Assembly (NCBI RefSeq): GCF_000341085.1
Contig: NZ_ANBA01000008.1
Location: 248,001-312,000, forward strand
DNA: 64,000 nt
Direction of reading: 5' to 3'
Origin: Nocardiopsis ganjiahuensis DSM 45031
GTDB lineage: Bacteria > Actinomycetota > Actinomycetes > Streptosporangiales > Streptosporangiaceae
The position numbers and the translations under genes are program-made. Below the pieces are notes generated by a model. It did no database searches. It had not been told where the DNA came from and was given only the letters and a program-made list of their open reading frames with translations. Positions 42,652-50,930 of the stretch are shown piece by piece; position 1 is the stretch's first letter, and every line of letters starts with the position of its first letter.

Positions 42652-43743
42652 TCAGACGCGGCCGCCGCGCCATTCGGTGTAGAGCAGCCAGATGAGGTAG
42701 CTGCCGCCGATGACGGCGGTGACCACGCCCACGGGCAGCTGGGTCGGGGCCATCAAACGCATGGCCACCAGGTCGGCGACCACCAGCAGCGCGGACCCCA
42801 TCAGTGCGGCACCGACCAGGGTGGTGCCGCCGGTCCGGGTCAGGCGCCGGGCCAGCTGGGGCGCGGCCAGGGCCACGAACCCGATGGGCCCGGCCACGGC
42901 GATGGCGGCCCCGGTCAGCGCGCTGGCGGCGGCCAGGGCGATGATCTGGGTGGACTGGGCGGACACCCCCAGGCCCCGCGCGGTCTCCTCACCCAGCTCC
43001 AGGAAGCGCAGGCGCCGGCCCACGGCGAAGATGACCGGAGCCAGCACGGCCAGGCCGATCCACACCGCACCGACCTCGGCCCAGCCGCGGCTGTTGAGGC
43101 TGCCGATCATCCAGATCTGGGCGCCCAGGGCGTCGGTGAGGTCGGCCCGGGTCATCAGGTAGTCGCGCACCGAGGCGAGCATGGCGCTCACACCGATACC
43201 GACCAGGACCAGCCGGTAGCCCTGGACCCCGTTCTTCATCGCCAACAGGTAGACCACCCCGGCGGTGATCAGACCTCCGGCGACGGCTCCCAGGGAGACC
43301 ACCAGGCGCCCGGCGCCCAGGAGGAGGATCGCGGCCACGGCACCGGTGGCCGCACCGGAGGTGAAGCCGATGATGTCGGGGCTGCCCAGGGCGTTGCGCG
43401 ACAGGCTCTGGAAGACCGCGCCGGCGATGCCCAGGGCGGCGCCCACGCCGATCGCGGTCAGGGCGCGGGGCAGGCGCACCCCCTGGACGAAGAACACGTC
43501 GAGGCGTTCACCGAACCCCATGAGGGCTGCGGGCACCGCGGAGATCGGGATCTGGTAGTCACCGACCGAGACCGACACGACCAGGGCGGCCAGGCTGACG
43601 GCCACCAGGGCCAGGCCGACCACGAGGGTGCGCGGGCGGAACAGGAAGGAGACCCGGCCGCGCGGGGAACGCCAGGCCTTGGCGCCCCGGGGTGTGAGCG
43701 CCGGCGCGGCGGCGCGGCGCTCCGATGTCAGGGTGTCACTCAC
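42652..43743 (-). CDS. Ferric siderophore ABC transporter permease (FecCD family), second
   Basis: A 363-residue FecCD-type permease with about ten helices. Signatures are VRLPRALTAIGVGAALGIAGAVFQSLSRNALGSPDIIGF in parts, the cytoplasmic coupling stretch ARGLGVSAQSTQII, and FVALAAPQLARRL. The first about 40 residues are hydrophilic. GTG 43743 overlaps the stop of the first permease gene (GTGA), so the two are made together, as expected for a heterodimeric channel. Confidence 0.93.
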   Translation of the reverse strand: MSDTLTSERRAAAPALTPRGAKAWRSPRGRVSFLFRPRTLVVGLALVAVSLAALVVSVSVGDYQIPISAVPAALMGFGERLDVFFVQGVRLPRALTAIGVGAALGIAGAVFQSLSRNALGSPDIIGFTSGAATGAVAAILLLGAGRLVVSLGAVAGGLITAGVVYLLAMKNGVQGYRLVLVGIGVSAMLASVRDYLMTRADLTDALGAQIWMIGSLNSRGWAEVGAVWIGLAVLAPVIFAVGRRLRFLELGEETARGLGVSAQSTQIIALAAASALTGAAIAVAGPIGFVALAAPQLARRLTRTGGTTLVGAALMGSALLVVADLVAMRLMAPTQLPVGVVTAVIGGSYLIWLLYTEWRGGRV

Positions 43744-44774
43744 AGCTGGGCCATCTTTCTGCTGCGGACCAGGGCGATGAACAGGGGCGCCCCGACGAGT
43801 GCGGTGATGATGCCGACCTCCAGCTCGGAGTTGGGCAGGATGACGCGTCCGACGGTGTCGGCGGCGGTGAGCAGGACGGCGCCCAGGACCGCGGCGTAGG
43901 GCAGGAGCCAGCGCTGGTCGGGGCCGGTGATCACGCGTGCGGCGTGGGGGATGATCAGGCCCACGAACCAGATGGGTCCGGCCGCGGCGGTGGCGGCGCC
44001 GCACAGCAGGATCACGCCCACGGCCGTCGCGGCGCGGATGAGGGGGATCTTGGCGCCCAGGGTGGCGGCCAGGTCATCGCCCAGGGCCATCGCGTTGAGC
44101 GAGGGGCCCAGGGCCAGGGTGACCACGACACCGATGACCAGGAAGGGGGCGACCTGGAAGAAGATGTCGAGGTCGCGCCCGGTCAGGGAGCCGACCTGCC
44201 AGAAGCGGATGCGGTCGAAGACGAAGTCGTTGAGGACGATGACGCCGTAGATGAGGCCCTGCAGGACGGCGGCCAGGGCGGTTCCGGCCAGAGCCAGGCG
44301 TACGGGGGTGGCGCTGGCGCGCCCGCGTGAGCCCAAAGCATAGACGGCGACGGCGGCGAAGGCGGCGCCGATGAAGGCGGGCCAGACCAGGCCCGCTCCG
44401 CCGGCACCGAAGACGAAGACGGCCACGACCACGGCCGCAGCGGCACCGGAGTTGATGCCGAGGATTCCGGGTTCGGCCAGGGGGTTGCGGGTCAGGGCCT
44501 GCATGAGGGCGCCCGCCAGGCCGAGGGCGGCGCCGACGAAGACCCCGATGATCGTGCGGGGCACGCGCAGGCTGCGGATGACGTCGTGGTCGTAGGAGCC
44601 GTCGTAGTCGGTGAGGGCGGCCCACACGTCGGCGGCCGGGATGGGTTTGGCTCCGACGGTGACGCTGAGGAGCGCGCAGACAGCGAGTGCGCCCAGGGCG
44701 ATGATGAGGCCGATGGGGCGGATGACGCGTCTGGTCAGGGTGGGGCGCGTTGGTGTGGGCGCGCGCAGGACCAC
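43740..44774 (-). CDS. Ferric siderophore ABC transporter permease (FecCD family), first
   Basis: A 344-residue FecCD-type permease. RSLRVPRTIIGVFVGAALGLAGALMQALTRNPLAEPGILG in parts, the LGAKIPLIRAA coupling helix and WFVGLIIPHAARVI are family signatures. It is the first gene of the minus-strand operon. GTG 44774 follows GGGGAAGCC. The shared intergenic region with the binding-protein gene carries two IdeR/DmdR-like boxes. Confidence 0.92.
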   Translation of the reverse strand: MVLRAPTPTRPTLTRRVIRPIGLIIALGALAVCALLSVTVGAKPIPAADVWAALTDYDGSYDHDVIRSLRVPRTIIGVFVGAALGLAGALMQALTRNPLAEPGILGINSGAAAAVVVAVFVFGAGGAGLVWPAFIGAAFAAVAVYALGSRGRASATPVRLALAGTALAAVLQGLIYGVIVLNDFVFDRIRFWQVGSLTGRDLDIFFQVAPFLVIGVVVTLALGPSLNAMALGDDLAATLGAKIPLIRAATAVGVILLCGAATAAAGPIWFVGLIIPHAARVITGPDQRWLLPYAAVLGAVLLTAADTVGRVILPNSELEVGIITALVGAPLFIALVRSRKMAQL

Positions 44775-44861
44775 GGCTTCCCCGTTCGTCTTACTGGGTG
44801 AGGTGGATGAATGGGTCGGGTGAGGTGGACGGTGCGCTGCGACAACGGGTGCCGTACAGCG

Positions 44862-44880
44862 TCAGGTGAGGCTCGCCTTC
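44862..44880 (-). promoter_or_regulatory. IdeR/DmdR-like iron box, permease-operon side
   Basis: TCAGGTGAGGCTCGCCTTC resembles the iron-box consensus TTAGGTTAGGCTAACCTAA (12 of 19 positions by eye). It lies about 90 bases from the permease start. Confidence 0.5.
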
Positions 44881-44937
44881 AGCGGAACCGACGAAGCATC
44901 GTAGGGCATGGGACGAAATGAACCGAATCCCACCCGG

Positions 44938-44956
44938 ACAGGTTAGCCTTACCTAC
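44938..44956 (+). promoter_or_regulatory. IdeR/DmdR-like iron box, binding-protein side
   Basis: ACAGGTTAGCCTTACCTAC keeps the AGGTTAG and CCT halves of the iron-box consensus and lies 30 bases before ATG 44986, where a bound repressor would block transcription. Confidence 0.65.
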
Positions 44957-44985
44957 ATCCTGTTCGCACGGAAGGGTCCCCACAG

Positions 44986-45996
44986 ATGCCCGAACTCACA
45001 CCCGCTCCGCGCCACCTGAGCGTATTCGCCCTGGTCGGGGTCCTGGCACTGAGCGCCTGCGGCACCCGCGGCGACGATCCCGCCGCCGACTCCCCCTCCG
45101 ACACCCGAACGGTCGAGGGCGCCAACGGAACCGTGGAGATCCCCGCCTCCCCCGAACGCGTCGCCGTGCTGTGGCGCCCCTCCCTCGCCGCCGTCACCCA
45201 GCTGGGCCACGACGTGGTCGGCACCATGGGCACCCCCGGCGACGCCGACCAGGGCCTGGCGCCCTTCCTGCCCGAGGACGTCGACGGCGCCGACCTGACC
45301 CTGGTCACCAACTCACCCGTCGAGGACGACGTCAACATCGAGGAGCTGGCCGGGACCGAGCCCGACCTCATCATCGGCGTGAGCACCCCGGTCGGCACCC
45401 AGGCCGAGATGGTGGACCACCTGGAGGCGATCGCGCCCACCGTCCTGCTGGAGTGGGAGGGCACCGGTTCCTGGCGCGGCCACCTGGCCGAGGTCGCGGA
45501 GATCCTGGACGCCCGGGCCGAGGCGCAGGAGGCCGTGGCCGCCTACGACGCCGCGATCGAGCAGGCCCGCACCGACCTGGCCGAGGCCGGCGTGGACCCG
45601 GCCTCGACCGAGCTGTCCCTGGTGCGGTTGCAGAGCGACACCGAGTTCCGCCTGGAGACCCCGGCGTCCTTCCCCGGCCAGATCGTCGCGGACCTGGGCT
45701 TCGCACGCCCCGACACCCAGCTGGAGGGGGACGGGGACACCGACTTCATCCCGCACAGCTACGAGAACCTCGACCAGGCCGACGGCGACGCGGTCTTCGT
45801 CCTGGCCGGCTCCGGCTACCCGGACGCCCCCGAGACCTTCGCCGACGGCCTGTGGTCCAACCTGGACGCGGTCCGGGACGAGCGGCTCTACCGGGTGGAC
45901 CACGACTTCTGGGGCTCGGCCAACCACCACGGCGCGCACCGCATCATCGAGGACGTCACCGCGGCCCTCACCGGCGCCATGGACCCGGCGGTGTAG
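44986..45996 (+). CDS. Ferric siderophore-binding lipoprotein
   Basis: A 336-residue substrate-binding protein of the FepB/FhuD type. The signal peptide ends in lipobox LALSAC, so it is anchored outside the membrane. The family start TVEGANGTVEIPASPERVAVLW, DLIIGVSTPVG and the long central helix region are typical. It delivers a ferric siderophore to the divergently encoded permease/ATPase. Good iron box just upstream. No siderophore synthesis genes are in this window, so xenosiderophore uptake is possible. Confidence 0.92.
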   Translation: MPELTPAPRHLSVFALVGVLALSACGTRGDDPAADSPSDTRTVEGANGTVEIPASPERVAVLWRPSLAAVTQLGHDVVGTMGTPGDADQGLAPFLPEDVDGADLTLVTNSPVEDDVNIEELAGTEPDLIIGVSTPVGTQAEMVDHLEAIAPTVLLEWEGTGSWRGHLAEVAEILDARAEAQEAVAAYDAAIEQARTDLAEAGVDPASTELSLVRLQSDTEFRLETPASFPGQIVADLGFARPDTQLEGDGDTDFIPHSYENLDQADGDAVFVLAGSGYPDAPETFADGLWSNLDAVRDERLYRVDHDFWGSANHHGAHRIIEDVTAALTGAMDPAV

Positions 45997-46000
45997 TCCC

Positions 46001-46768
46001 TCAGGCGAAGACGTCCCAGCCCATCCTGGCGAGCAGGGCCAGGACCACCACCAGCAGCACCGCCCTGACGAACCCCGAACCCCGCTGCAGGGCCATGCGG
46101 GCGCCGACCTGCGCGCCCAGGATCGTGCACACCGCCAGACCCAGGCCCAGCAGCCAGTCCACGTGCCCGCCCAGGGCGAAGACCACCAGGGCGCCGATGT
46201 TCGTGCACACGTTGACGATCTTGGCCGAGGCCGAGGCGTGCAGGAAGTCCATGCCCAGCACCGCGGTGAAGGCGATGATCAGGAACACGCCCGTACCGGG
46301 GCCGATGATGCCGTCGTAGAAGCTCACCCCGATCCCGGCCAGGGCCAGTGCCGCCAGGATCCGGTTGCGGGTCCGCAGGGCCGGGTCGGGCGAGGTGCCC
46401 ATGGCGGGGCGGAAGACCACCAGCAGCGCGACCCCGGCCAGGACCACCATGATGATCGGCTTGAGCACGTCGGCGGTCAGGGCGGTGGCCAGTGCCGCGC
46501 CCAGACCCGAGCCCAACAGCGCCAGTCCGGCGGTGGGGATGACGACCCTGCGGTCGATCCTGACCTTGCGCGCGTAGGCGATGGCCGCCGAGGTGGTGCC
46601 GAAGACCGCGCCGAGTTTGTTGGTGCCCAACAGCGTGGCCAGGGGAAGGTGCGGGGCGGCGACCATCAGGGCGGGGAGCAGCAGCAGTCCGCCTCCCCCG
46701 ACGACGGCGTCGATCCATCCCGCGGCGACGGCGGCCAGCAACAGCAGGCCCAGGATCTCGGGGTCCAT
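46001..46768 (-). CDS. TSUP-family transporter (TauE/SafE)
   Basis: A 255-residue membrane protein of the sulfite exporter TauE/SafE (TSUP) family, with about eight helices in two repeats. WIDAVVGGGGLLLLPAL at the start and GVSFYDGIIGPGTGVFLIIAF in the middle are the duplicated family motif. Members move sulfite, sulfoacetate or other organosulfur anions; substrate unknown here. ATG 46768 is preferred to the GTG directly before it. It is convergent with the siderophore-binding gene, with 4 bases between the stops. Confidence 0.9.
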   Translation of the reverse strand: MDPEILGLLLLAAVAAGWIDAVVGGGGLLLLPALMVAAPHLPLATLLGTNKLGAVFGTTSAAIAYARKVRIDRRVVIPTAGLALLGSGLGAALATALTADVLKPIIMVVLAGVALLVVFRPAMGTSPDPALRTRNRILAALALAGIGVSFYDGIIGPGTGVFLIIAFTAVLGMDFLHASASAKIVNVCTNIGALVVFALGGHVDWLLGLGLAVCTILGAQVGARMALQRGSGFVRAVLLVVVLALLARMGWDVFA

Positions 46769-46956
46769 CACCGGGCCTGCTCGCCGGGGGTTCGGACAGA
46801 GGGGATCATCGGTTCACTTCCGTGGCGGGGAACGGGACGCGAGCCAATCTAGCCACCGGCACTGACCGGTCTGTCACGGGACCGGGTCAGTGATCCCCTT
46901 ACACACCCCGCCGAAAGGCCACCCGTACGATGTAGATTCGTAGTAGTCGGGAAAAA

Positions 46957-46991
46957 GGCGGCGGCGCCCGGGTACAGGGGACGCCACCGCC
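46957..46991 (-). terminator. Intrinsic terminator of the esterase gene
   Basis: GGCGGCGGCG (46957-46966) pairs with CGCCACCGCC (46982-46991), one mismatch, and is followed on the minus strand by five T. It lies 16 bases after the stop at 47008. Confidence 0.8.
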
Positions 46992-47007
46992 GTCTGTGGG
47001 ACCGCGC

Positions 47008-47640
47008 TCAGAACCCCGCGCGGTCGAACCAGTCCCGGGCCCCGGCCAGCACATCCGGAGGCAGCTGGTGGCCGCCGGGATGCTCGCGGGTCTGCACGTC
47101 CGCTCCCCGCTCCCCCAGCTGGGCGGCGAGCAGACGGGCCTGGTCGACGGTGATGATCGGATCGGCCACACCGTTGCCCAGGAACACCCGGGTGCCCGAC
47201 AGGTCCACCGGATCCGGCTCGCGGTCCTGCAGCGGAGCGCCGCCCGCGAAGAGCGCCGCGCCCGCGAGCAGCCCCGGACGGAGCAGCAGCAGGGCGGCAC
47301 CCGTGTTGGCCCCGTTGGAGAACCCGCTGACCACGATCCGCTCCGGATCCAGGCCGTAGGCCGCGGTGGCGACCTTCAGGAACCCCGCCAGCTCCTCCGT
47401 GCGCGCGATCAGGTCCTCGACGTCGTAGACGCCCTCCCGCACCCGGCGGAACCAGCGGTTCATGCCGTTCTCGGAGACCTTTCCCCGCGGTGAGAGCAGA
47501 GCCGCCCCCGGAGCCAGGGCCCGGCCCAACGGCAACAGGTCGTGCTCGTCCGCGCCCGTGCCGTGCAGGAGCAGCACCGTGGGCGCGTCCGGCACCGCGG
47601 CCGGCTCGAAGACGTGGACGAAGTCCTCCACCGCCGTCAC
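47008..47640 (-). CDS. Carboxylesterase/phospholipase, MhqD-like
   Basis: A 210-residue alpha/beta hydrolase of the carboxylesterase/thioesterase 2 family. LLLHGTGADEHDLLPLGRAL near the N-terminus, the nucleophile Ser in VSGFSNGANTG, Asp in GVADPIITVDQA and His in HPGGHQLPPD complete the triad. It follows a ring-cleaving dioxygenase gene with a 4-base GTGA overlap. The same two activities are encoded in the Bacillus mhq quinone-resistance operons, so detoxification of quinones or hydroquinones is a reasonable inference. Confidence 0.85.
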   Translation of the reverse strand: MTAVEDFVHVFEPAAVPDAPTVLLLHGTGADEHDLLPLGRALAPGAALLSPRGKVSENGMNRWFRRVREGVYDVEDLIARTEELAGFLKVATAAYGLDPERIVVSGFSNGANTGAALLLLRPGLLAGAALFAGGAPLQDREPDPVDLSGTRVFLGNGVADPIITVDQARLLAAQLGERGADVQTREHPGGHQLPPDVLAGARDWFDRAGF

Positions 47641-48587
47641 TGGTCGACCTCCACCCGCGGCAGGCTCGCGGCGATCTGCTCGTGGTCGGGCTCCAGCCAC
47701 GGCGGCAGCTTCAGCGAGCGGCCCAGCTCCAGCAGCGGCTCGTCGTAGTCGAACCCGGGGCCGTCCGTGGCGATCTCCAGCAGCACGCCGCCGGGTTCGC
47801 GGAAATAGATCGAGGTGAAGTAGGTGCGGTCACGGATCTCGGTGACACCCACCCCGTCCGCCTCCAGGCGCCGGCGCCAGGACTCCTGCACGGGGGTGTC
47901 CGGGGCCCGGTAGGCCACGTGGTGCACGGTCCCCGCGGCGACCATGCCCCTCTCGGCCTTCGGGTCGGCCAGGACGTCGACGATGGTGCCCACCCCGTCA
48001 CCGGTGTCGTTCGTGCGGAACCGCATCCGGTTGCCGTCCTCGCTGTGGAGGTGGAAGCCCAGCTGGCCGCCGAGCATCTGCGCGGTGCCGTCGGCGTCCT
48101 GCTCCGTCAACGTGACGGCCCGGATGCCGCGAATGGCGTGGTCGGTGGGGACCACTCCCCCGTCCCAGGGGTCGGTGTCGTGGTAGTCGGCGCTGGCGGC
48201 CAGCTCGATGACCAGGCCGTCGGGGTCGCGCAGGGTGAGGACGTCCTCCTCACCGCGCTCGCTCGGCCGGGTGATCGGCACGTTCAGCGCGGCCAGGTGG
48301 TCGGCCCACCAGCCCAGGGAGCCCTCGGGGACGGAGAAGGTCGTGGTGGTGGCCTGCCCGGCGCCGAGCCTGCCCTTGGGGGCGTCCGGCCAGGGGAAGA
48401 AGGTCATGATCGTGCCGGGGTTGCCCGCGCGGTCGCCGTAGTAGAAGTGGTAGGTCTCGGGAGCGTCGAAGTTGACCGTCCGCTTGACCATGCGCATGCC
48501 CAGCGCGTTCAGGTAGAAGTCGGCGTTGGCCTGGGGGTCGCTCGCGATCGCGGTCACGTGGTGGATCCCCGAGGGGCGCACGTCCAT
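47637..48587 (-). CDS. Ring-cleaving dioxygenase, MhqO/LinE-like (VOC)
   Basis: A 316-residue two-module VOC protein. GIHHVTAIASDPQANADFYLNALGMRMVKRTVNFD in parts, TYHFYYGD and PGTIMTFFPWP are signatures of the MhqO/hydroquinone-dioxygenase group. Possible Fe(II) ligands are His13 region (HHVT), the His in VHHVAYRA and Glu in GVLLEIATD. It would open hydroquinone rings. ATG 48587 is preferred over GTG 48596 for AAGGAC directly upstream. First gene of a coupled pair with the esterase. Confidence 0.87.
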   Translation of the reverse strand: MDVRPSGIHHVTAIASDPQANADFYLNALGMRMVKRTVNFDAPETYHFYYGDRAGNPGTIMTFFPWPDAPKGRLGAGQATTTTFSVPEGSLGWWADHLAALNVPITRPSERGEEDVLTLRDPDGLVIELAASADYHDTDPWDGGVVPTDHAIRGIRAVTLTEQDADGTAQMLGGQLGFHLHSEDGNRMRFRTNDTGDGVGTIVDVLADPKAERGMVAAGTVHHVAYRAPDTPVQESWRRRLEADGVGVTEIRDRTYFTSIYFREPGGVLLEIATDGPGFDYDEPLLELGRSLKLPPWLEPDHEQIAASLPRVEVDQ

Positions 48588-48894
48588 GTCCTTCACCCTT
48601 TCCTGTTCCTGGTCCTGCCGGTCACCCGCTCCAACAAGTTGAATCCTAAACTACTTCCTGGCGGACGTCTCCCCTCTCCTGCCCGGCAACCGGTCCGCCT
48701 TCCCCCAAGGGCAGGCACAGGACTCTCCCAGAGGCGGACGACCGGGGCCGGAGCCGATTCGAACGGCCCCCGCACCGAAGGCCTCAGCACTCCGGCGAAC
48801 CGGATCCGACCGGCTTCCGGGAACCGGAGCCCATACCGTGACGTTCTGCCGGAGGCCTTCCCCGTGCGCGCTTGGCGCGGCTACGGTGTCCTTC
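48588..48894. other. Intergenic region upstream of the dioxygenase operon
   Basis: No gene is seen. A less GC-rich stretch (GAATCCTAAACTACTT, about 48643-48658) lies at a promoter distance from the dioxygenase gene; it may hold its promoter or a regulator site. The rest shows nothing recognisable. Confidence 0.35.
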
Positions 48895-49107
48895 ATGAGC
48901 ACGAGCGACCCCACGCGTATCCAGCCTTCCGGGATCTGCCGCCGCGGCCATCACGAGTGGCGGCACGACCCGCCGGACGGCAAGCGCCTGGTGTGTGGCC
49001 GCTGCAAGTCCATGAGCATGAACAACTACGGCGCCCCGTGCCGCGCCGACTGCACCGACTGCACCGACTGCAACCGCACCGCCGTCGCACAGGTCGAAGC
49101 TCATTGA
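48895..49107 (+). CDS. Small Cys-rich zinc-ribbon-like protein next to the IS
   Basis: A 70-residue protein with ten Cys/His-type ligands: CRRGHHEW, VCGRC, then a CxxxCxxCxxC run. The HxW-x(n)-CxxC-x(n)-NY pattern resembles the 43-residue protein on the other side of the insertion sequence. The last codons and stop (49105-49107) lie at the left end of the IS200/IS605 element, so the C-terminus may have been changed by the insertion. No ribosome site is obvious at ATG 48895. Function unknown. Confidence 0.45.
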   Translation: MSTSDPTRIQPSGICRRGHHEWRHDPPDGKRLVCGRCKSMSMNNYGAPCRADCTDCTDCNRTAVAQVEAH

Positions 49108-49300
49108 CTTCCTCTCCCGCCTGAAGGCGGGAGAATCCCTTACGCCGCCTGTGGCGGGTTCTCGGGTGGTTCGCGCTTCTCAGACCGCCTACCGGCGAGG
49201 TCTCCACGCACCGACACCGCCAGCCCGGCGGCGTGATCAATGTTGTTCGCAGCGTTGGTGTCCGCATTGTCGGTGTGCCCGCAGGTGGGGTTCTTGCACA
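49105..49300 (-). ncRNA. Predicted omega RNA of TnpB
   Basis: In IS200/IS605 elements the TnpB guide RNA is transcribed from the 3' part of tnpB through the right end, with the guide taken from flanking DNA. Here that is the minus strand from inside tnpB (about 49300) to the hairpin at 49113-49134 and beyond. The 5' limit is not visible, so coordinates are a guess based on family knowledge. Confidence 0.35.
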
Positions 49301-50402
49301 CGAACCTGTCCTGCGACTCCCGGTTACCGGATGTGATGAACCCGCACACCGAGCACCGCTGAGAGGTGCCCCGGGCGGGAACCCTCACCACGGTCCCACC
49401 ACGCTCGGCGGCCTTGTATTCCAGCAGGGTGACAGTGCGCCCCCACGCCTGACCGGCGATGGCGCGGTTCAATCCAGCCTTCTGACGGACCTGTGTGCCG
49501 GGGGTTTCCACGGTGCCACGGGCAGACCTGGTCATCCCTTGGATGTTCAGATCCTCCACCCCGATGCGGGAGAAATCCCGCGCGAGTTCGGTGGTGGTCT
49601 TGTGCTGCCAGTCCAGGGCTCGGCGCTTGGCTCTCGCGCGCAGCCCGCAGATCTGGTCATAGGTTCGCTTCAGCCGGTTGGAAGTCCTCTCGCCCCGCTT
49701 GCGCGCGCGGCGCTGACGTGCAGCCTTCTTCTCCAACCGGCGCAGGCGTTCGGTCTGGCCATCGCTCATCCACGGGCCGTGTTCACAAAATGTTCCGTCG
49801 GACAGGGCCAGGGGTTTGGCGATGCCCCGGTCGATGCCCACAGTCGGCCCCTCATGTGGGGCCGGGCCGTCCACTTCGCGTTGGACGCGGAAAACGATGT
49901 GCCACCCGTCGGCCTCACGCACCAGGCGGGCGCCGGTGACCCGGTTGTCCTTGTTGGTCTGCTTTCCGATGGGCAGGTTCCGGGTCCACCGGAACTTGAC
50001 ACGGCCGGCCTTGGGGATCTTGACCTGTCCCCATCGGCGGTTGAGCCGAACGATCTGGAGGTCGCCGCCTTGGGGGACGTCGATCGCGGCGCGGGCGCGC
50101 ATCCGGGCTTTGAATCGGGGCTGGGCGCGTTTGCCCGCCCAGCAGGCCCGCCAAGCGTTGAAGTAGATCTTCAGTACCTGTTGAGCGGCTTGGGCGGGCA
50201 GTACCACCAGCCAGGGGATGTCCTTGCGTGCCTGCCTGATCGCGGCATCGGCGTCGGCCAGTGAGACCCGCCGGTTCTGCGAGGCCATGGTCCACCAGTC
50301 GTGGAGGAGGTTCCACAGGGCGCGGGCGGCGTGGCCCTGGTCTTCGACCAGGGCGGCCTGGTCGAGGGTCAGGTCGAGCCTGGCCTTGTGTCCGCGTTGC
50401 AG
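49140..50402 (-). CDS. tnpB: TnpB RNA-guided nuclease (IS605 OrfB), CTG start
   Basis: A 420-residue TnpB. The RuvC-like site has Asp in TVGIDRGIAKPL, Glu in IGVEDLNIQGMTR and Asp in NADTNAANN; the zinc ribbon is CSVCGF-x(n)-CKNPTCGH. All catalytic residues are present. The first ATG in frame (50288) would give 382 residues and cut off LQRGHKARLDLTLDQAALVE, the normal TnpB N-terminus. That segment begins at CTG 50402, directly after an in-frame TAA and with GGAGGGAGG about 13 bases upstream, so a CTG start is likely. It is an Fanzor/Cas12 relative guided by omega RNA. Confidence 0.85.
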   Translation of the reverse strand: MQRGHKARLDLTLDQAALVEDQGHAARALWNLLHDWWTMASQNRRVSLADADAAIRQARKDIPWLVVLPAQAAQQVLKIYFNAWRACWAGKRAQPRFKARMRARAAIDVPQGGDLQIVRLNRRWGQVKIPKAGRVKFRWTRNLPIGKQTNKDNRVTGARLVREADGWHIVFRVQREVDGPAPHEGPTVGIDRGIAKPLALSDGTFCEHGPWMSDGQTERLRRLEKKAARQRRARKRGERTSNRLKRTYDQICGLRARAKRRALDWQHKTTTELARDFSRIGVEDLNIQGMTRSARGTVETPGTQVRQKAGLNRAIAGQAWGRTVTLLEYKAAERGGTVVRVPARGTSQRCSVCGFITSGNRESQDRFVCKNPTCGHTDNADTNAANNIDHAAGLAVSVRGDLAGRRSEKREPPENPPQAA

Positions 50403-50420
50403 TTACACAGGGAACCTCCC

Positions 50421-50479
50421 TCCCAGCGTGTTCGGCGACGTGCCCATACTGTCGTTTGGTTCATGTCACCACGCTGGGA
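50421..50479 (+). promoter_or_regulatory. Inverted repeat enclosing the tnpA start
   Basis: TCCCAGCGTG (50421-50430) and CACGCTGGGA (50470-50479) are perfect 10-bp arms. The right arm lies just inside the tnpA coding region (ATG 50463), so a transcript starting upstream would have its start region folded, as in the translational brake known for IS200. Confidence 0.5.
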
Positions 50480-50930
50480 ACACAATCCTGAAGTGCGCAG
50501 GGGCGCACATGTCGCTTATCACCTTCATGCCCATTTGGTGTTTGTCACGAAGTATCGACGCGGAGTTTTCACCACCGAGATGTTGGGCCGGTGCGAGGAG
50601 ATCATGCGGGAGGTGTGCGTGGACTTCGACGCCGAGCTGAAGCAGTTCAACGGCGAGCGCGACCACGTGCACCTGCTGGTGCACTACCCGCCCAAGGTTG
50701 CGCTCTCGAAGCTGGTCAACTCGCTGAAGGGTGTGTCCTCCCGGTACCTGCGCCAGGAGTTCACCGGTCAGGTGAGCCGCAATATCATGCACGGACGGTT
50801 CTGGTCCGGGTCCTACTTCGCCGGGTCGGTGGGCGGCGCGCCGCTGGAGATCGTGCGGCGCTACATCCAGGCGCAGGAGCGCACCGGCCACCAGCCCAAG
50901 GGGTGGTGGGGCGATTCACCCACCGGCTGA
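50463..50930 (+). CDS. tnpA: IS200/IS605 transposase TnpA (Y1 HUH)
   Basis: A 155-residue Y1 single-strand transposase. HLVFVTKYRRGVF opens the fold, the HUH metal motif is HVHLLVHYPP, and the nucleophile Tyr is in VRRYIQAQ. PRWEHNPEVRRGAHV at the N-terminus matches actinobacterial relatives and supports ATG 50463, though no Shine-Dalgarno precedes it. All catalytic residues are present, so it is probably active. Its stop codon lies in the loop of the end hairpin (50928-50930). It is divergent from tnpB with only 60 bases between. Confidence 0.92.
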   Translation: MSPRWEHNPEVRRGAHVAYHLHAHLVFVTKYRRGVFTTEMLGRCEEIMREVCVDFDAELKQFNGERDHVHLLVHYPPKVALSKLVNSLKGVSSRYLRQEFTGQVSRNIMHGRFWSGSYFAGSVGGAPLEIVRRYIQAQERTGHQPKGWWGDSPTG

